64,000 nt of DNA from Crossiella sp. SN42 (lineage in GTDB: Bacteria > Actinomycetota > Actinomycetes > Mycobacteriales > Pseudonocardiaceae), in assembly GCF_023897065.1 (NCBI RefSeq), contig NZ_JAMHIV010000045.1, positions 1-64,000 on the forward strand. Direction: 5' to 3'. Below the pieces are notes generated by a model. It was not told the origin of the DNA. It did no database searches and saw only the letters and a program-made list of their open reading frames with translations. Positions within the stretch are counted from its first letter, which is position 1. Every line of letters starts with the position of its first letter. Below, in pieces: positions 1 to 16,871 of this stretch. Position numbers and translations under genes: made by a program.

Positions 1-32
1 CCGGGCGAATGCGAAGTCAAATCGCCTGGTCA

Positions 33-52
33 GGCCCACGCACACGCGGGCC
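33..52 (-). terminator. Possible terminator hairpin downstream of tyrS
   Basis: GGCCCACG and CGCGGGCC form an 8-bp stem with one A-C mismatch around a 4-nt loop, about 50 nt past the tyrS stop. There is no clear T-tract, so this is only a candidate. Nothing else was recognised in bases 1-100. Confidence 0.35.
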
Positions 53-100
53 AAGGCTGCGAAACCGCTGGTCACGGCCTCGCAGCCCTCGCGTCCCACG

Positions 101-1375
101 CTAATGCAGGACGTCCACTCCCGCAGTGTGACGGCGGCCACGTCGAAGCACAAGCCACCGTCCGTGCAGAAGGGTGTCCGCGGACGGCTGCCACGCCTCG
201 TCGGCGACCTTCTCGTTGTTGACGTAGGCCCCGCCCTCGTTGACCGTGCGGCGGGCCTCTCCCCTGCTCTTGGACAGGCCGGCCGCGACCAGCAGGTCGA
301 CGATGGTCGGCGCGTCGGCCAGCTTCACCTGCCCGGTGCCCGCCGAGCTCAGCGCCGCGGTCAGCGTCGGCTCGTCCAGCTCGCGCAGCTCACCCCGGCC
401 GAACAGGGCCTGGCTGGCCGCGACCACCATCCGGGTCTGCTCAGCGCCGTGCACCAGGGTGGTGAACTCCTCGGCCAGCCGCTTCTGCGCGGTGCGCAGG
501 TGCGGGGTGTCCGCGGTGACCTGCTCGATCTGCGCCACCTCGTCCTTGTCCAGGAAGGTGAACATGCGCAGGTAGCGGACCGCGTCGGCGTCGGCCACGT
601 TCACGAAGTACTGGTACCAGGCGTACGGCGAGGTCAGCTCCGGATCCAGCCACACGTTCCCGCCACCGGTGGACTTGCCGAACTTGCGTCCCTCGGAGTC
701 GGTGACCAGCGGCAGCGTCAGCGCGTGCACCGCGGCCCGGTCGACCGAGCGGACCAGGCCGACGCCGCCGACGATGTTGCCCCACTGGTCGGCGCCGCCG
801 ATCTGCAGCGAGCAGCCGTGCTTGCGGTGCAGCTGCAGGTAGTCGTGCGACTGGAGCAGCAGGTAGCTGAACTCGGTGTAGGACATGCCGTCGCTCTCCA
901 GGCGGCGCTTCACCGTCTCCCGGCCGAGCATGACGTTCACCGAGAAGTGCTTGCCGACGTCCCGCAGGAACGAGATCGCCGACAGGCCCTCCGTCCAGCT
1001 CAGGTTGTTCTCCACCAGCGCGCCGGTCGGCGAGTCGTCGAAGTCGACGAACCGCTCCAGCTGCCCTCTGATCCGCTCGGTCCACTCGGCCACGGTGTCC
1101 TCGGTGTTGAGGGACCGCTCGCCGTTGTCACGGGGGTCGCCGATCATGCCCGTGGCCCCGCCGGCCAGCACGATGGGCCGGTGCCCGGCCCGCTGGAAGC
1201 GGCGCAGGCCGAGCAGCGGGATCAGGTTGCCCGCGTGCAGGCTCGGCGCGGTGGGGTCGAAGCCGCAATAGAGGGTGAGCGGGCCGGCGTCCAGGTCGCG
1301 CCGCAGTGCGTCGATATCGGTGGTCTGCGCGATCAGGCCGCGCCAGGACAGCTCGTCGAGGATGTGCTCACTCAC
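101..1375 (-). CDS. tyrS: Tyrosyl-tRNA synthetase
   Basis: Class I aminoacyl-tRNA synthetase that charges tRNA-Tyr with tyrosine in the cytoplasm. The 424-aa product has the HIGH-type signature as HAGN (residues 47-50), the KMSKS-type loop as KFGKS in the middle of the protein, and a C-terminal S4-like RNA-binding domain (SKSRGEARR... to the end), the usual layout of bacterial TyrS. I chose the GTG at 1375 (protein starting SEHILDEL); an in-frame GTG at 1393 would add six residues. It begins only 22 bp after the stop of the upstream oxygenase gene, so it is probably cotranscribed with the cassette at 1398-5026. In other actinomycetes tyrS usually follows mpg directly. Confidence 0.95.
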   Translation of the reverse strand: MSEHILDELSWRGLIAQTTDIDALRRDLDAGPLTLYCGFDPTAPSLHAGNLIPLLGLRRFQRAGHRPIVLAGGATGMIGDPRDNGERSLNTEDTVAEWTERIRGQLERFVDFDDSPTGALVENNLSWTEGLSAISFLRDVGKHFSVNVMLGRETVKRRLESDGMSYTEFSYLLLQSHDYLQLHRKHGCSLQIGGADQWGNIVGGVGLVRSVDRAAVHALTLPLVTDSEGRKFGKSTGGGNVWLDPELTSPYAWYQYFVNVADADAVRYLRMFTFLDKDEVAQIEQVTADTPHLRTAQKRLAEEFTTLVHGAEQTRMVVAASQALFGRGELRELDEPTLTAALSSAGTGQVKLADAPTIVDLLVAAGLSKSRGEARRTVNEGGAYVNNEKVADEAWQPSADTLLHGRWLVLRRGRRHTAGVDVLH

Positions 1376-1397
1376 CCCTGCATCTTCCCCCACCAGG

Positions 1398-2405
1398 TCA
1401 AATCGGTTCCCGCTGGCCTGTCTGCGCGGCCGCGGCCAGCGGCACCAGGTTCACCCCCTCCCGGCGGCAGTAGCCCAGCGCGTCCTGCTGGGCGCGCAGC
1501 AGCCTGGCGAAGCCGCCCACCGAGGGCAGCAGGCCGTCCTCGGCCGCGACGTGCCAGAACTCGTTGCTGTCGGCAGGCAGCACTGGGCAGAAGAAGGACA
1601 GCACGGCGCTGATCCGCTTGCCCGCGGTGACCGGGGTGACCGCGTGCCAGATGTCACTGCCCCGGCTGTACACGGTGTCGCCGAGCTGCTCGAACGGCGC
1701 GCGGAAGACCTTCGGGTGCTCGGCCGCCTTGGCGATGACCTCGGCGCGCTCGGCCGCGAAGGAGGCCCTGGTGCCCTGGTAGATCAGCAGGTCGCCGCCG
1801 GTGAACTCGGCCGAGTCGGCCAGCTGGATGACGAAGACGTAGGTCATGCCGTCGTAGTGCCACTTGGCGACCTGGGGTCTCGCCTTGCCGCCGACCTCGA
1901 TGCCCCGGTCGTCGAAGTAGTTCAGGCACACCCCCGCGTTGGTCAGCGGGTGCGGCACCAGCGGCACGCCCGCGATGGCGGAGGCCTTGGCCAGGAACGT
2001 CTCGTCGTGGGTCATGTCGCGGATGAACCGGGACATGGAGACCGCGTTGCGCACCCGGTGGCTGACGATGTAGTCGTCGTCCGGGGCGCGGTCGGCCAGC
2101 GCCTCGCAGACCGCCCGGAAGGCCGCGGCGCCCTCCCTGGTGAGCAGCCGGTGCGGGGCGGAGTAGGCGGGTCTGTCCTGGAACTCGCCGAGGCGGTCCA
2201 GGTGCGCCCGGCCGTAGCCGAAGTCGGTGAGGCTGAGCCGGGTGACGCCGGTTTCCGTTGTGGTGTCGACGAACTCGGGTTGCCAGGCCGGTTCGTGTCG
2301 CAGCGGCGCGTGGTTCCACTCGGCGCGGCGCAGTGAGCGGCGGACCCGGCTGAACCCGGTGCGCAGCGCGTCCACCGCGGGTTCGGCGGTCTTGGTCGTG
2401 GTCAT
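1398..2405 (-). CDS. Fe(II)/2-oxoglutarate-dependent oxygenase
   Basis: Predicted non-haem iron oxygenase of 335 aa. The facial triad is visible as H183-x-D185 in [10 protein letters not shown] and H254 in SDIWHAVTP, and R264 ([11 protein letters not shown]) is placed to bind 2-oxoglutarate. An Asp in the triad argues for hydroxylation or desaturation rather than halogenation, because the radical halogenases have Gly or Ala there. The ATG at 2405 overlaps the TGA of the upstream HAD gene (ATGA), so the two are translationally coupled. The substrate is not evident. The setting (methyltransferase, phosphatase-like protein, exporter) suggests tailoring of a small molecule. A longer frame to 2945 is a shadow of the HAD gene. 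Confidence 0.8.
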   Translation of the reverse strand: MTTTKTAEPAVDALRTGFSRVRRSLRRAEWNHAPLRHEPAWQPEFVDTTTETGVTRLSLTDFGYGRAHLDRLGEFQDRPAYSAPHRLLTREGAAAFRAVCEALADRAPDDDYIVSHRVRNAVSMSRFIRDMTHDETFLAKASAIAGVPLVPHPLTNAGVCLNYFDDRGIEVGGKARPQVAKWHYDGMTYVFVIQLADSAEFTGGDLLIYQGTRASFAAERAEVIAKAAEHPKVFRAPFEQLGDTVYSRGSDIWHAVTPVTAGKRISAVLSFFCPVLPADSNEFWHVAAEDGLLPSVGGFARLLRAQQDALGYCRREGVNLVPLAAAAQTGQREPI

Positions 2406-3028
2406 GTCCTTTCCTCTCCGGTTGTGATCGGTTGCAGTTCGGTCAGGTCGGTGACCCGGGCGCGCAGCTCGCCGGGGTAGTCGACCGCGGCGGGGCCGAG
2501 GCCGACGCAGTCCATGCCGGCCGCTCGGGCGGCCTCGAACCCGGCGAGGGCGTCCTCGACGACCAGGCACTCCCCCGGTTCGACGCCCAGCTCGCGGGCG
2601 GCGCGCAGGTAGCACTCCGGGTTCGGCTTGCTCAGCAGCACGTCCTCGGCACAGACGAGGACTTCCGGGATGGGCAGGCCCGCCGCGGTGAGCTTGGCCA
2701 GGGAGACCTGGCGCAGGCCGGAGGTGACCACCGCCCACGGGGTCTGGCCAAGGCGGGCCAGGAACTCGGCCGCGCCGCGGATCGGCCGGACGGCGCGGCA
2801 CCTGGCCGCCTCCAGCCCGGTGATCGCGGCGACCTCGGCGGCCTCGTCCAGTTCGGGGGTGAGCAGGCGGACCAGGTCCACGGTGCGCCTGCCGTGCGCG
2901 AGCCGGTTGGCCAGCTCCGGCGGGAACCCCCGGCTCATCGACCATTCGGTCAGCGCCTGGCGGATGGCGGGCATGGAGTCCACCAGCACGCCGTCCAGGT
3001 CGAGCAGCACCGCGGCGGGGCCGGTCAT
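2402..3028 (-). CDS. HAD-superfamily hydrolase (phosphatase-like)
   Basis: Haloacid-dehalogenase-fold hydrolase of 208 aa, most like sugar-phosphate or phosphoglycolate phosphatases. Motif I is DLDGVLVD near the N terminus, motif II is VVTSG (about residue 105), motif III lies around LLSKPNPECY (Lys), and motif IV is VVEDALAGFEAA. An alpha-helical cap domain sits between motifs I and II. The ATG at 3028 overlaps the TGA of the upstream methyltransferase and its own stop overlaps the next start, so it is embedded in a four-gene coupled unit. It might dephosphorylate a pathway intermediate; the substrate cannot be read from sequence. Confidence 0.85.
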   Translation of the reverse strand: MTGPAAVLLDLDGVLVDSMPAIRQALTEWSMSRGFPPELANRLAHGRRTVDLVRLLTPELDEAAEVAAITGLEAARCRAVRPIRGAAEFLARLGQTPWAVVTSGLRQVSLAKLTAAGLPIPEVLVCAEDVLLSKPNPECYLRAARELGVEPGECLVVEDALAGFEAARAAGMDCVGLGPAAVDYPGELRARVTDLTELQPITTGEERT

Positions 3029-4095
3029 CGGGTGCTGCCGTCGAGGTGCAGCAGGCAGATCAGCGAGTGCCCGGCGCCGAGTCCGCGTTGCGCGCTGAAC
3101 TCCACGTCGCGCAGCTGCCTGGCCAGCCGGGTGCGGCTGGCCGCGCTGGCCCACCTGGTGGACTCGACCTCGGCGCAGTGCCAGAGCCGCTCGTTCCAGC
3201 GGGTGGCGAAGCCGGTGAAGAAGTTGAGCACCTCCGGTGGCGCCTCCCCGCACGGGTCCTCGATGCGCAGGTCCGGCAGCGCGACCGTGACGTCACCGGC
3301 GAACAGGCGGTTGACCAGTTCGCGGTAGGGCGGCAGCGCCGGGTTGAACGCGCCGGTGACGGTGTGCCTGCCGACTCCGATGGAGCGGTCGAAGTACTCC
3401 ACCCGCACCGGTAGCAGGCCGCCGTGCCGGGTGCCGTCGGCGATGACGGTGGCCAGGTCGGACTGGCCGTAGAAGGACATCTTGGCTTCCGGGGCCGGTT
3501 CGCCGCCCTGGAAGAAGGTCATCGCGTAGGTCCAGCGGTCGAAGTCCCAGTAGGGCTCCCATTCCATGGAGTACCGGCCGAGCACGTCCAGCACCACGAC
3601 CGAGCGGGTCCGGTGGCGGCGCACCGTGGCGGTGATGTCGGCCAGCACCGCGGTCAGCTCCTCGCGGGTGAGGTGGGAGTAGGGCACGCCGCTGGCGAGG
3701 TAGAGCTGGGTCGGCCGGTCCGGGACGCCGTCGCGGATGTCGGCCATGGCGAACTCGACGCGGGGGCGGTCGCGGTGCAGGTCCCTGGCGACCTCGACCA
3801 TGTCCGGGTCCAGGTCCAGGCCGAGGTAGTCGATGACCGGTGGGCGGCGGTGGTGGTTGAGCGCGCCCTCCAGCAGGTGCAGCGCGTCGCCGGTGCCGCT
3901 GCCGACGTCGACGACGCTGAGCCGGTTGCCGGTGCTGGTCGCTTCGGCGGCGGACCGGAAAAGGGACTTCGAGAAGCGTTCCTCCCATTCCCGTTTCACC
4001 GGGTCACGGCGGGACGGGGAGAGGTAATGGGCTTTGGCCGCCGCGTAAGACGGGTTTTTGGACAGGGTCGACTGTTTCCGCTGAGCCTCAGACAT
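3025..4095 (-). CDS. Class I SAM-dependent methyltransferase
   Basis: 356-aa protein with a Rossmann methyltransferase core. Motif I is VVDVGSGTGDA (about residues 61-71), the acidic end of strand 2 is YLGLDLDPDMVEVA, and motif II/III lies near FAMADIRDG. It has a long C-terminal region (about residues 200-350) not seen in minimal methyltransferases. The N terminus (NPSYAAAKAHYLSPSR) and lack of the EgtD landmarks argue against ergothioneine biosynthesis. It sits 34 bp after the exporter and overlaps the HAD gene by ATGA. The acceptor is unknown; a small amine, acid or hydroxylated product of the neighbouring oxygenase is an inference. Confidence 0.75.
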   Translation of the reverse strand: MSEAQRKQSTLSKNPSYAAAKAHYLSPSRRDPVKREWEERFSKSLFRSAAEATSTGNRLSVVDVGSGTGDALHLLEGALNHHRRPPVIDYLGLDLDPDMVEVARDLHRDRPRVEFAMADIRDGVPDRPTQLYLASGVPYSHLTREELTAVLADITATVRRHRTRSVVVLDVLGRYSMEWEPYWDFDRWTYAMTFFQGGEPAPEAKMSFYGQSDLATVIADGTRHGGLLPVRVEYFDRSIGVGRHTVTGAFNPALPPYRELVNRLFAGDVTVALPDLRIEDPCGEAPPEVLNFFTGFATRWNERLWHCAEVESTRWASAASRTRLARQLRDVEFSAQRGLGAGHSLICLLHLDGSTR

Positions 4096-4129
4096 GGTTG
4101 TCCTTGTCGCCGGAAATAGGTTCGATTTT

Positions 4130-5026
4130 TTAGTTGCGCGTGACGGCCCGCTCGCTGGATTGGGACCAGTGGGTGAGCCAGACGGAGACGATGCAGATGA
4201 GCACGCCGGTGATGGCTAGCGCGGTGACGGTTTCGCCGAACATCAGGAATGCCCAGAGCATGGTTGTCGGCGGGGTGAGGTAGATCAGGCTGGTCATCCG
4301 GGCCACGCTGGTGCGGCGCAGGCCGAGCCAGTAGAAGCCGTAGCCGCCGAAGGTGGAGAAGACGATGAACCAGCCGACAGCCAGCCAGAACCCCTCGGCG
4401 GCCGGCGGGGCAGCGACGCCGGTGCCCAGGCTGAGCAGGGTGAACAGGGCGGCGCTGACCAGGCATTGCACGGTGAGCGCGTTGGCCAGGCTGGTTTCCG
4501 CGCCTGCCTTGCGCTCGACCAGGGTGGCGGCGACCAGTCCGGCCATGCCGAGGAAGGGCAGGCCGTAGGCCCACCAGGGGGTGTTCTCGTTGAGGCCGAG
4601 GTCGGCGCCCACGACCAGGGCCACGCCGGCCAGGCCGACCGCGAGGCCGGTCCACTGGCTGGCCACTACCCGTTCGCCCAGCACCGGACCGGCCAGGGCG
4701 GCCGAGGCGATGGGTTGCAGGGCGGCGATCAGTGCGACGGTGCCCGCGGCCACGCCCAGTTCGACCGCCTTGACCGTGCCGATCAGGTAGACGCCCTGGC
4801 CGAGCAGGCCGACCAGTGCCTGGACGGCGAGCTCGCGCGGGGTCAGGCGGAGTGCGCGCCGGGCCAGCTGGATGGCGAGGAGAATCGCGGCGGCGAGGAG
4901 GAACCGCCACATCAGCAAGGTGTAGGTGCCGGATTCCTGGGTACCGAGCTTGGCCCCGATGAATCCGGAACTCCACATCAGCACGAAGCCAATGCTGATC
5001 AGGGTGTTGGCACCGGTGAAACGCAC
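4130..5026 (-). CDS. EamA/DMT-family transporter
   Basis: Inner-membrane protein of 298 aa with about ten hydrophobic helices in two EamA repeats (first helix ISIGFVLMWSSGFIGAKLG, second repeat starting near WAYGLPFLGMAGLVAATLVE). Members of this drug/metabolite transporter family export amino acids, metabolites or toxic compounds. The GTG at 5026 has a GGGGGG ribosome-binding site 7 nt upstream; the open frame runs to 5095 without such a site. It is the first gene of the cassette ending at tyrS, so it may export the product of the following three enzymes. Direction and substrate are inferred. Confidence 0.85.
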   Translation of the reverse strand: MRFTGANTLISIGFVLMWSSGFIGAKLGTQESGTYTLLMWRFLLAAAILLAIQLARRALRLTPRELAVQALVGLLGQGVYLIGTVKAVELGVAAGTVALIAALQPIASAALAGPVLGERVVASQWTGLAVGLAGVALVVGADLGLNENTPWWAYGLPFLGMAGLVAATLVERKAGAETSLANALTVQCLVSAALFTLLSLGTGVAAPPAAEGFWLAVGWFIVFSTFGGYGFYWLGLRRTSVARMTSLIYLTPPTTMLWAFLMFGETVTALAITGVLICIVSVWLTHWSQSSERAVTRN

Positions 5027-5349
5027 AAGAATTCCCCCCAGAGGACCCGCTTCTGCCGCCGTTCTCACGGTAGCGAGCAATCGAAATCCCGGCAAGGGAA
5101 TGCGTCCCGGTACTCTACCGAGGGTAGTTGGGGAGGCGGTCGCGTTACCCCTGGTCAGCTAGCCAGTTTGGTATCTGTTGCGAGCGTGACCTCTGTTTTG
5201 TCACTCTGCGTGTGCGGCGTTACGCCGTCTTCGCGGGCGGGTGGGCTGGTTGTGGGTATTCGTCGCATGACAAATGAATCTTGCGCGGTGAATTGACATC
5301 CCATGTTTGGTTTGGTGCGCGATCTGCGGGGTAAAAAGAAGGGTTTGGG
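5027..5349. other. Intergenic stretch upstream of the exporter cassette
   Basis: About 320 bp without a convincing gene, noticeably less GC-rich than its surroundings (T-rich on the plus strand). It must carry the promoter of the minus-strand exporter operon and the end of mpg. A short inverted pair GTGAC...GTCAC occurs near 5185-5205. No terminator, tRNA or riboswitch was recognised. Confidence 0.5.
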
Positions 5350-5937
5350 TTATCTTTTCTTGCCGCCGCGGCGGTATGCGCTGACGGTGGGATTACCGGC
5401 GAGCCAGAACCGCCACGGGAGGTCCATGGCCACCGCGATGCCCACTCGCGGGCCCGCTTCGACCTCGGACTCCGGGACCTCGGTGGCCGGGGTCAGGCGC
5501 ACCGGGGAGGTCGCGGAGAGCAGGTCGGCGCCGTTGTGCTCGCGGGTGATGCCGAGCGCGGTGCACAGTTTGGCGGGGCCGCGGGCGAGGTCGGCTTCGG
5601 TCTTGGCGGCAGGGCGGTTCGCGCGGGCCAGGTCCAGGCCGTCGGTGATCTCGGCGGCGCGCAGCAGGACGGCTCCCGGGTCGCCGTCGGTGAGGCAGAC
5701 GACGTTGGCGCAGAAGTGCATTCCGTAGACGAAGTAGACGTAGAGGTGGCCGGGCGGGCCGAACATGACCTCGTTGCGCGGAGTCTTGCCGCGGTAGCTG
5801 TGCGAGGCCGGATCCTTTGCGCCCCAGTAGGCCTCGACCTCGGTGATGCGGGCGGTGACGCCGTTGGCGGTGAGGTGGCAGCCGAGCAGGCGGCGGGCGG
5901 TGAGGATGGGGTCGGCGGAGAGGTCGAGGGTGGTCAT
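5350..5937 (-). CDS. mpg: DNA-3-methyladenine glycosylase (AAG/MPG family)
   Basis: Base-excision repair enzyme that removes alkylated and deaminated purines. The 195-aa product matches the AAG fold: RRLLGCHL near the N terminus, the catalytic Glu in ITEVEAYWG, the ASHSYRGKTPRNEVMF segment, the base-flipping Tyr region YVYFVYGMHFCANVV, LARGPAKLCTALGI and RVGIAVAMDLPWRFW. The ATG at 5937 gives the normal family length; the frame running on to 6531 lies antisense to the next gene and is spurious. In many actinomycetes mpg lies next to tyrS; here about 4 kb of cassette separates them. Confidence 0.93.
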   Translation of the reverse strand: MTTLDLSADPILTARRLLGCHLTANGVTARITEVEAYWGAKDPASHSYRGKTPRNEVMFGPPGHLYVYFVYGMHFCANVVCLTDGDPGAVLLRAAEITDGLDLARANRPAAKTEADLARGPAKLCTALGITREHNGADLLSATSPVRLTPATEVPESEVEAGPRVGIAVAMDLPWRFWLAGNPTVSAYRRGGKKR

Positions 5938-5994
5938 CGGGGGTGATGGTAGGGGGTAATAGGGTCGGCGGGACGACGAGCGGGGGGAGCTGTC

Positions 5995-6795
5995 GTGGGG
6001 CGGCTTTGGGTGGATTCGCGGTGGCTTCTGTTGGGGTTCATCGGGATCGTTGTTTTGCTGGCGCAGCAGGTGCGGAGTCCGCTGGAGCGGCCTCGGTTCA
6101 CGTTGAGTTCGGAGTTCGGGCCTGGGCCGACGCTGCTGGAGAGCGCGTTGGAGGCGGCTGGGGAGCTTCGCGTGCTCATGCCGGTCGGGTTTGGTGATCC
6201 GGGGCCGGAGCATCTGCTTTGGCTGGTCGCGGTGCCGGTGGTGTATGCGGTGGTGGCGTACGCGTTGCTGGAGCGGGCGAGTTTGCTGCTGGTTCTCGCG
6301 CATTGCGGGGCGTTTGTGGCGGTGGTCGCGGTGTTGAGCGCGGGGGTTCAGCTGTCGGGGTCGTGGGAGCCGGTTGCGCGCTGGGTGGTTCTTGGGGTTG
6401 CGGTGGGGCTGGTGGCGGTGGGTGGCTATCGGGTGTGGCGGCGAGGGGGTGGGCTGTCGTGGTGGTGCTATCCGTTGGTGCTCGGGTGTTGTTTGGTGCT
6501 GCGGTGGCTGGGGGTTGCCGCTGGGCCGCATGTGGTGGTGTTCGGGGTTGTGGGGGTCGTCGCTTGTGCTACCCGGAGTGGGTGGTTGTGGGCGGTGGGG
6601 GTGGTGTTTGTGATTTTTTCTTGGGGGGTGGATCGGGTTTATATGGGGATGGTTGTGGAGGCTTGGCGGCGGCCTGGGGTGGTTGATTTTCAGGGGGTTC
6701 GGGATTTTGCGGATCTGTTGGTTTTGCTGGCGCCGGTTTTGGTGGGGGTTGTTTTCTGGCGGTTGGGGCGGCCGCGTGGTCGGTGGATTGTGTGA
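5995..6795 (+). CDS. Polytopic membrane protein of unknown function
   Basis: 266-aa protein with about seven hydrophobic segments (first at residues 9-25, others around 72-88, 92-112, 124-142, 155-175, 180-205 and 235-255). I do not recognise a family. The GTG start at 5995 has a good GGGGGAG site 6 nt upstream and the gene is divergent from mpg. Base use differs from its neighbours: it is rich in G and T with many GTG, GTT, GGG and TTG codons instead of the C-ending codons used elsewhere, suggesting relaxed selection or a different origin. Its last five codons lie inside a long inverted repeat. Confidence 0.6.
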   Translation: MGRLWVDSRWLLLGFIGIVVLLAQQVRSPLERPRFTLSSEFGPGPTLLESALEAAGELRVLMPVGFGDPGPEHLLWLVAVPVVYAVVAYALLERASLLLVLAHCGAFVAVVAVLSAGVQLSGSWEPVARWVVLGVAVGLVAVGGYRVWRRGGGLSWWCYPLVLGCCLVLRWLGVAAGPHVVVFGVVGVVACATRSGWLWAVGVVFVIFSWGVDRVYMGMVVEAWRRPGVVDFQGVRDFADLLVLLAPVLVGVVFWRLGRPRGRWIV

Positions 6796-6916
6796 TTTGG
6801 TTTGGGGCCCCTAGGCCATCCCGGATTGGGCTGACGGGGCAGGCGGTGAGGCCTGCCCAATCGCTGGGCTAGCTTATGGGATGGCCTCCCCCCAAACAAA
6901 ATCACACAATCCACCG
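6781..6916. repeat. Long imperfect inverted repeat between convergent genes
   Basis: Bases 6781-6807 and 6890-6916 are reverse complements with one mismatch. After a small interior gap AGGCCATCCC (6813-6822) pairs with 6878-6887, GATTGGGC (6824-6831) with 6855-6862, and an inner GGCAGGC/GCCTGCC hairpin (6838-6844/6851-6857) closes the structure. The outer arm includes the stop codon of the membrane protein. It could be a bidirectional terminator, a cruciform or a small non-autonomous element; its size is more than a terminator needs. Confidence 0.75.
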
Positions 6917-6934
6917 CTCGCTTAGGTAGTGAAA

Positions 6935-6961
6935 ACGCGGGCGACTTGTTGTCGCCCGCGT
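6935..6961 (-). terminator. Intrinsic terminator of the arginine operon
   Basis: A perfect 11-bp stem (ACGCGGGCGAC / GTCGCCCGCGT) with a 5-nt loop, followed on the minus strand by TTTTC. It lies 48 bp after the argH stop and has the form of a Rho-independent terminator. Confidence 0.75.
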
Positions 6962-7008
6962 TCTCGTTTCGCGTCCGCTTTTGGTGGCGGTTCCGCTTTT
7001 GTTGCGGT

Positions 7009-9820
<2,812 letters not shown>

Positions 9821-9824
9821 GTGT

Positions 9825-15136
<5,312 letters not shown>

Positions 15137-15171
15137 CTAGTTGAGATAGGGCACGTTGAAGGAGGTTGTCT

Positions 15172-16197
15172 TTGCGCGGGCTGGAGGCTATGGCGGTCGC
15201 CGCCGTGTTCGACCTCGGTCGGCCACTGGGGCCGCTGACACCCGTTGCCGGTGGTCACAGCCACCGGATGTGGCGGCTGGACACCGAACTGGGGTCCTAT
15301 GCCGTCAAGGAGATGAACCGACTCGACGCGCCCGAGTGGCTGCCGTGGCTGCGCGCCGCGTGGCGGTTCGAGCGGGCCGCGTGGGCGGCAGGCGTGCGGA
15401 TGCCGGAGCCGGTCATCGCACCAGGTGGCGATGTGGTCACCGAGGTGCCGGTAGCGGACGGACCTGCGGCGACGGTGCGGGTGCACCGCTGGGTGGTGGC
15501 CGAGCCGACCTCCCAGCCGGTGCTGCCCGAGGTGGGCCGCTGGGCCGGGGAGACCATGGCCGAGCTGCACCGCCTGGCCATGCCGCCGCAGCCGCGCTGG
15601 GCCTTCCCCACCGGTTCCGGCGGACAGGCAGAACTGTGGCCATTACTGGTGGAACAGGCCAAGGTGGCGCACGCGCCGTGGACCGAGGACCTGGCCGGGC
15701 TCAGCGCCACGGTCAAGGAGATCTACCGGCTGGTCACGGTGGAGGCCCCGCGCGGGCTGCCCGAGGTGATCGGGCACGCGGACCTGCGCGCGAAGAACAT
15801 CCTGGTCGCCGCGGACGGACCGGTGCTGGTGGACTGGGACGTGGCCTGCGCCAGGGTGCCGCGCGAGGAGCTGGCGGGCTGCGCGCTGTCCCTGGCCGGG
15901 TGGAACCGGCCGCAGGGGATGGTGGAGGCCACCGCGCGGGCGGTGATCGACGGCTACCGGCGCAACCACGGCGACTTCGACGAGCCGCTGACCGCGGTGG
16001 ACGCGGCCGGGGACCTGGGCGTGGAGGTGGACTGGGTGGCCTCGGTGGCCAGGCGCGCGCTGGGCGACGGCGCGCACGGCCCCGATGACGTGGCCCGATG
16101 CCGGGAGATCCTGCCCGGACTGATCGCCGCGCTGCCGAACAAGCTGGCCTCGGCCCAGCAACTGGCCCGGCTGAGCACGCAAAGACTCTGCTGGTAG
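15172..16197 (+). CDS. Aminoglycoside phosphotransferase-fold kinase
   Basis: 341-aa protein of the APH/choline-kinase-like fold. The catalytic loop is GHADLRAKN (H202, D204, N209) and the metal-binding Asp pair is VDWD (D221, D223); the lysine of the N-lobe is in YAVKEM. The TTG at 15172 is preferred because AAGGAGG lies 6 nt upstream; the TTG at 15166 would be too close. It is divergent from argC. Such kinases act on small alcohols, sugars or antibiotics; no specific substrate can be assigned, and resistance should not be assumed. Confidence 0.8.
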   Translation: MRGLEAMAVAAVFDLGRPLGPLTPVAGGHSHRMWRLDTELGSYAVKEMNRLDAPEWLPWLRAAWRFERAAWAAGVRMPEPVIAPGGDVVTEVPVADGPAATVRVHRWVVAEPTSQPVLPEVGRWAGETMAELHRLAMPPQPRWAFPTGSGGQAELWPLLVEQAKVAHAPWTEDLAGLSATVKEIYRLVTVEAPRGLPEVIGHADLRAKNILVAADGPVLVDWDVACARVPREELAGCALSLAGWNRPQGMVEATARAVIDGYRRNHGDFDEPLTAVDAAGDLGVEVDWVASVARRALGDGAHGPDDVARCREILPGLIAALPNKLASAQQLARLSTQRLCW

Positions 16198-16319
16198 CGC
16201 AAATTTGCGCCTCCGGGAGCAAATTTGTAGCGCGTTGCTGCATGTTGCTGCCGATGCGTGCGCGGACCGCGTTACCGCACGTACCGTGCATTGGGAGGCG
16301 GGTGCGGAAGGGCGGGCAC

Positions 16320-16826
16320 GTGCTGGAGTTCTGGACGGTGGTCGCTTCGGCGGCGGCCACAGTGGACGCTCGGCTGGCCGAGCTGCGAGCACGACTCGCG
16401 GCCCGCGGCGCCGAGGAGCTGGCGGCGTTCCACCGGGAGCTGGTGGCGACGCACCGGCGGGCCTATAGGTGGGAGCTGTGGGCCGCTTTTGACCTGGTCC
16501 GCGGTGGACTGTCCGATCAGGAGTTCACCGCGGCCCGCAACTGGCTGATCCTGCAGGGCCGGGCCGCCTTCGACCGCGCGGTCGCCGACCCGGACACCCT
16601 GGCCGAGCTGTTCCCGGACGACCCGGATGACCTGTGCGCCGCGGGTGAGCTGAGCACGCTGGCGGTGGAGTTGCTGATCGAGCGCGGTGCGGGCGGGCTG
16701 GCCGAGTCGCTGGAGTCGCCGGAGCTGTTCGAGGACCCGGCCGGCGACCAGGTGACCGGGGGCCTCGAACAGCTCCGGACCCACTTTCCGCGCATCGCCA
16801 AACGCTATGAGGGCAGCGCGATCTAG
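16320..16826 (+). CDS. DUF4240 domain protein
   Basis: 168-aa cytoplasmic protein with the DUF4240 pattern: LEFWTVV at the start, ELAAFHRELVATHRRAYRW, a WAAFDLVRGGLSDQEF stretch, ARNWLILQGRAAFDRAV and DPDTLAELF. The family has no established biochemical role and is scattered through actinomycetes. The GTG at 16320 is preferred over the long upstream frame that overlaps the kinase gene; GGAAGG lies 8 nt upstream. It may form a pair with the kinase, which ends 122 bp before it. Confidence 0.75.
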   Translation: MLEFWTVVASAAATVDARLAELRARLAARGAEELAAFHRELVATHRRAYRWELWAAFDLVRGGLSDQEFTAARNWLILQGRAAFDRAVADPDTLAELFPDDPDDLCAAGELSTLAVELLIERGAGGLAESLESPELFEDPAGDQVTGGLEQLRTHFPRIAKRYEGSAI

Positions 16827-16871
16827 GCTGCCCGGAGCTCGCGACCAGGGCCGCCGAGCGCGACCGGCCGG

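Noticed and set aside
3025-4095. EgtD-type histidine methyltransferase
   Set aside because: The general Rossmann motifs fit, but EgtD landmarks around the histidine pocket are missing and no egtB, egtC or egtE lies nearby.
15172-16197. Antibiotic-resistance aminoglycoside phosphotransferase
   Set aside because: The fold and catalytic residues are there, but the sequence lacks features of a specific resistance enzyme and no antibiotic cluster is adjacent.
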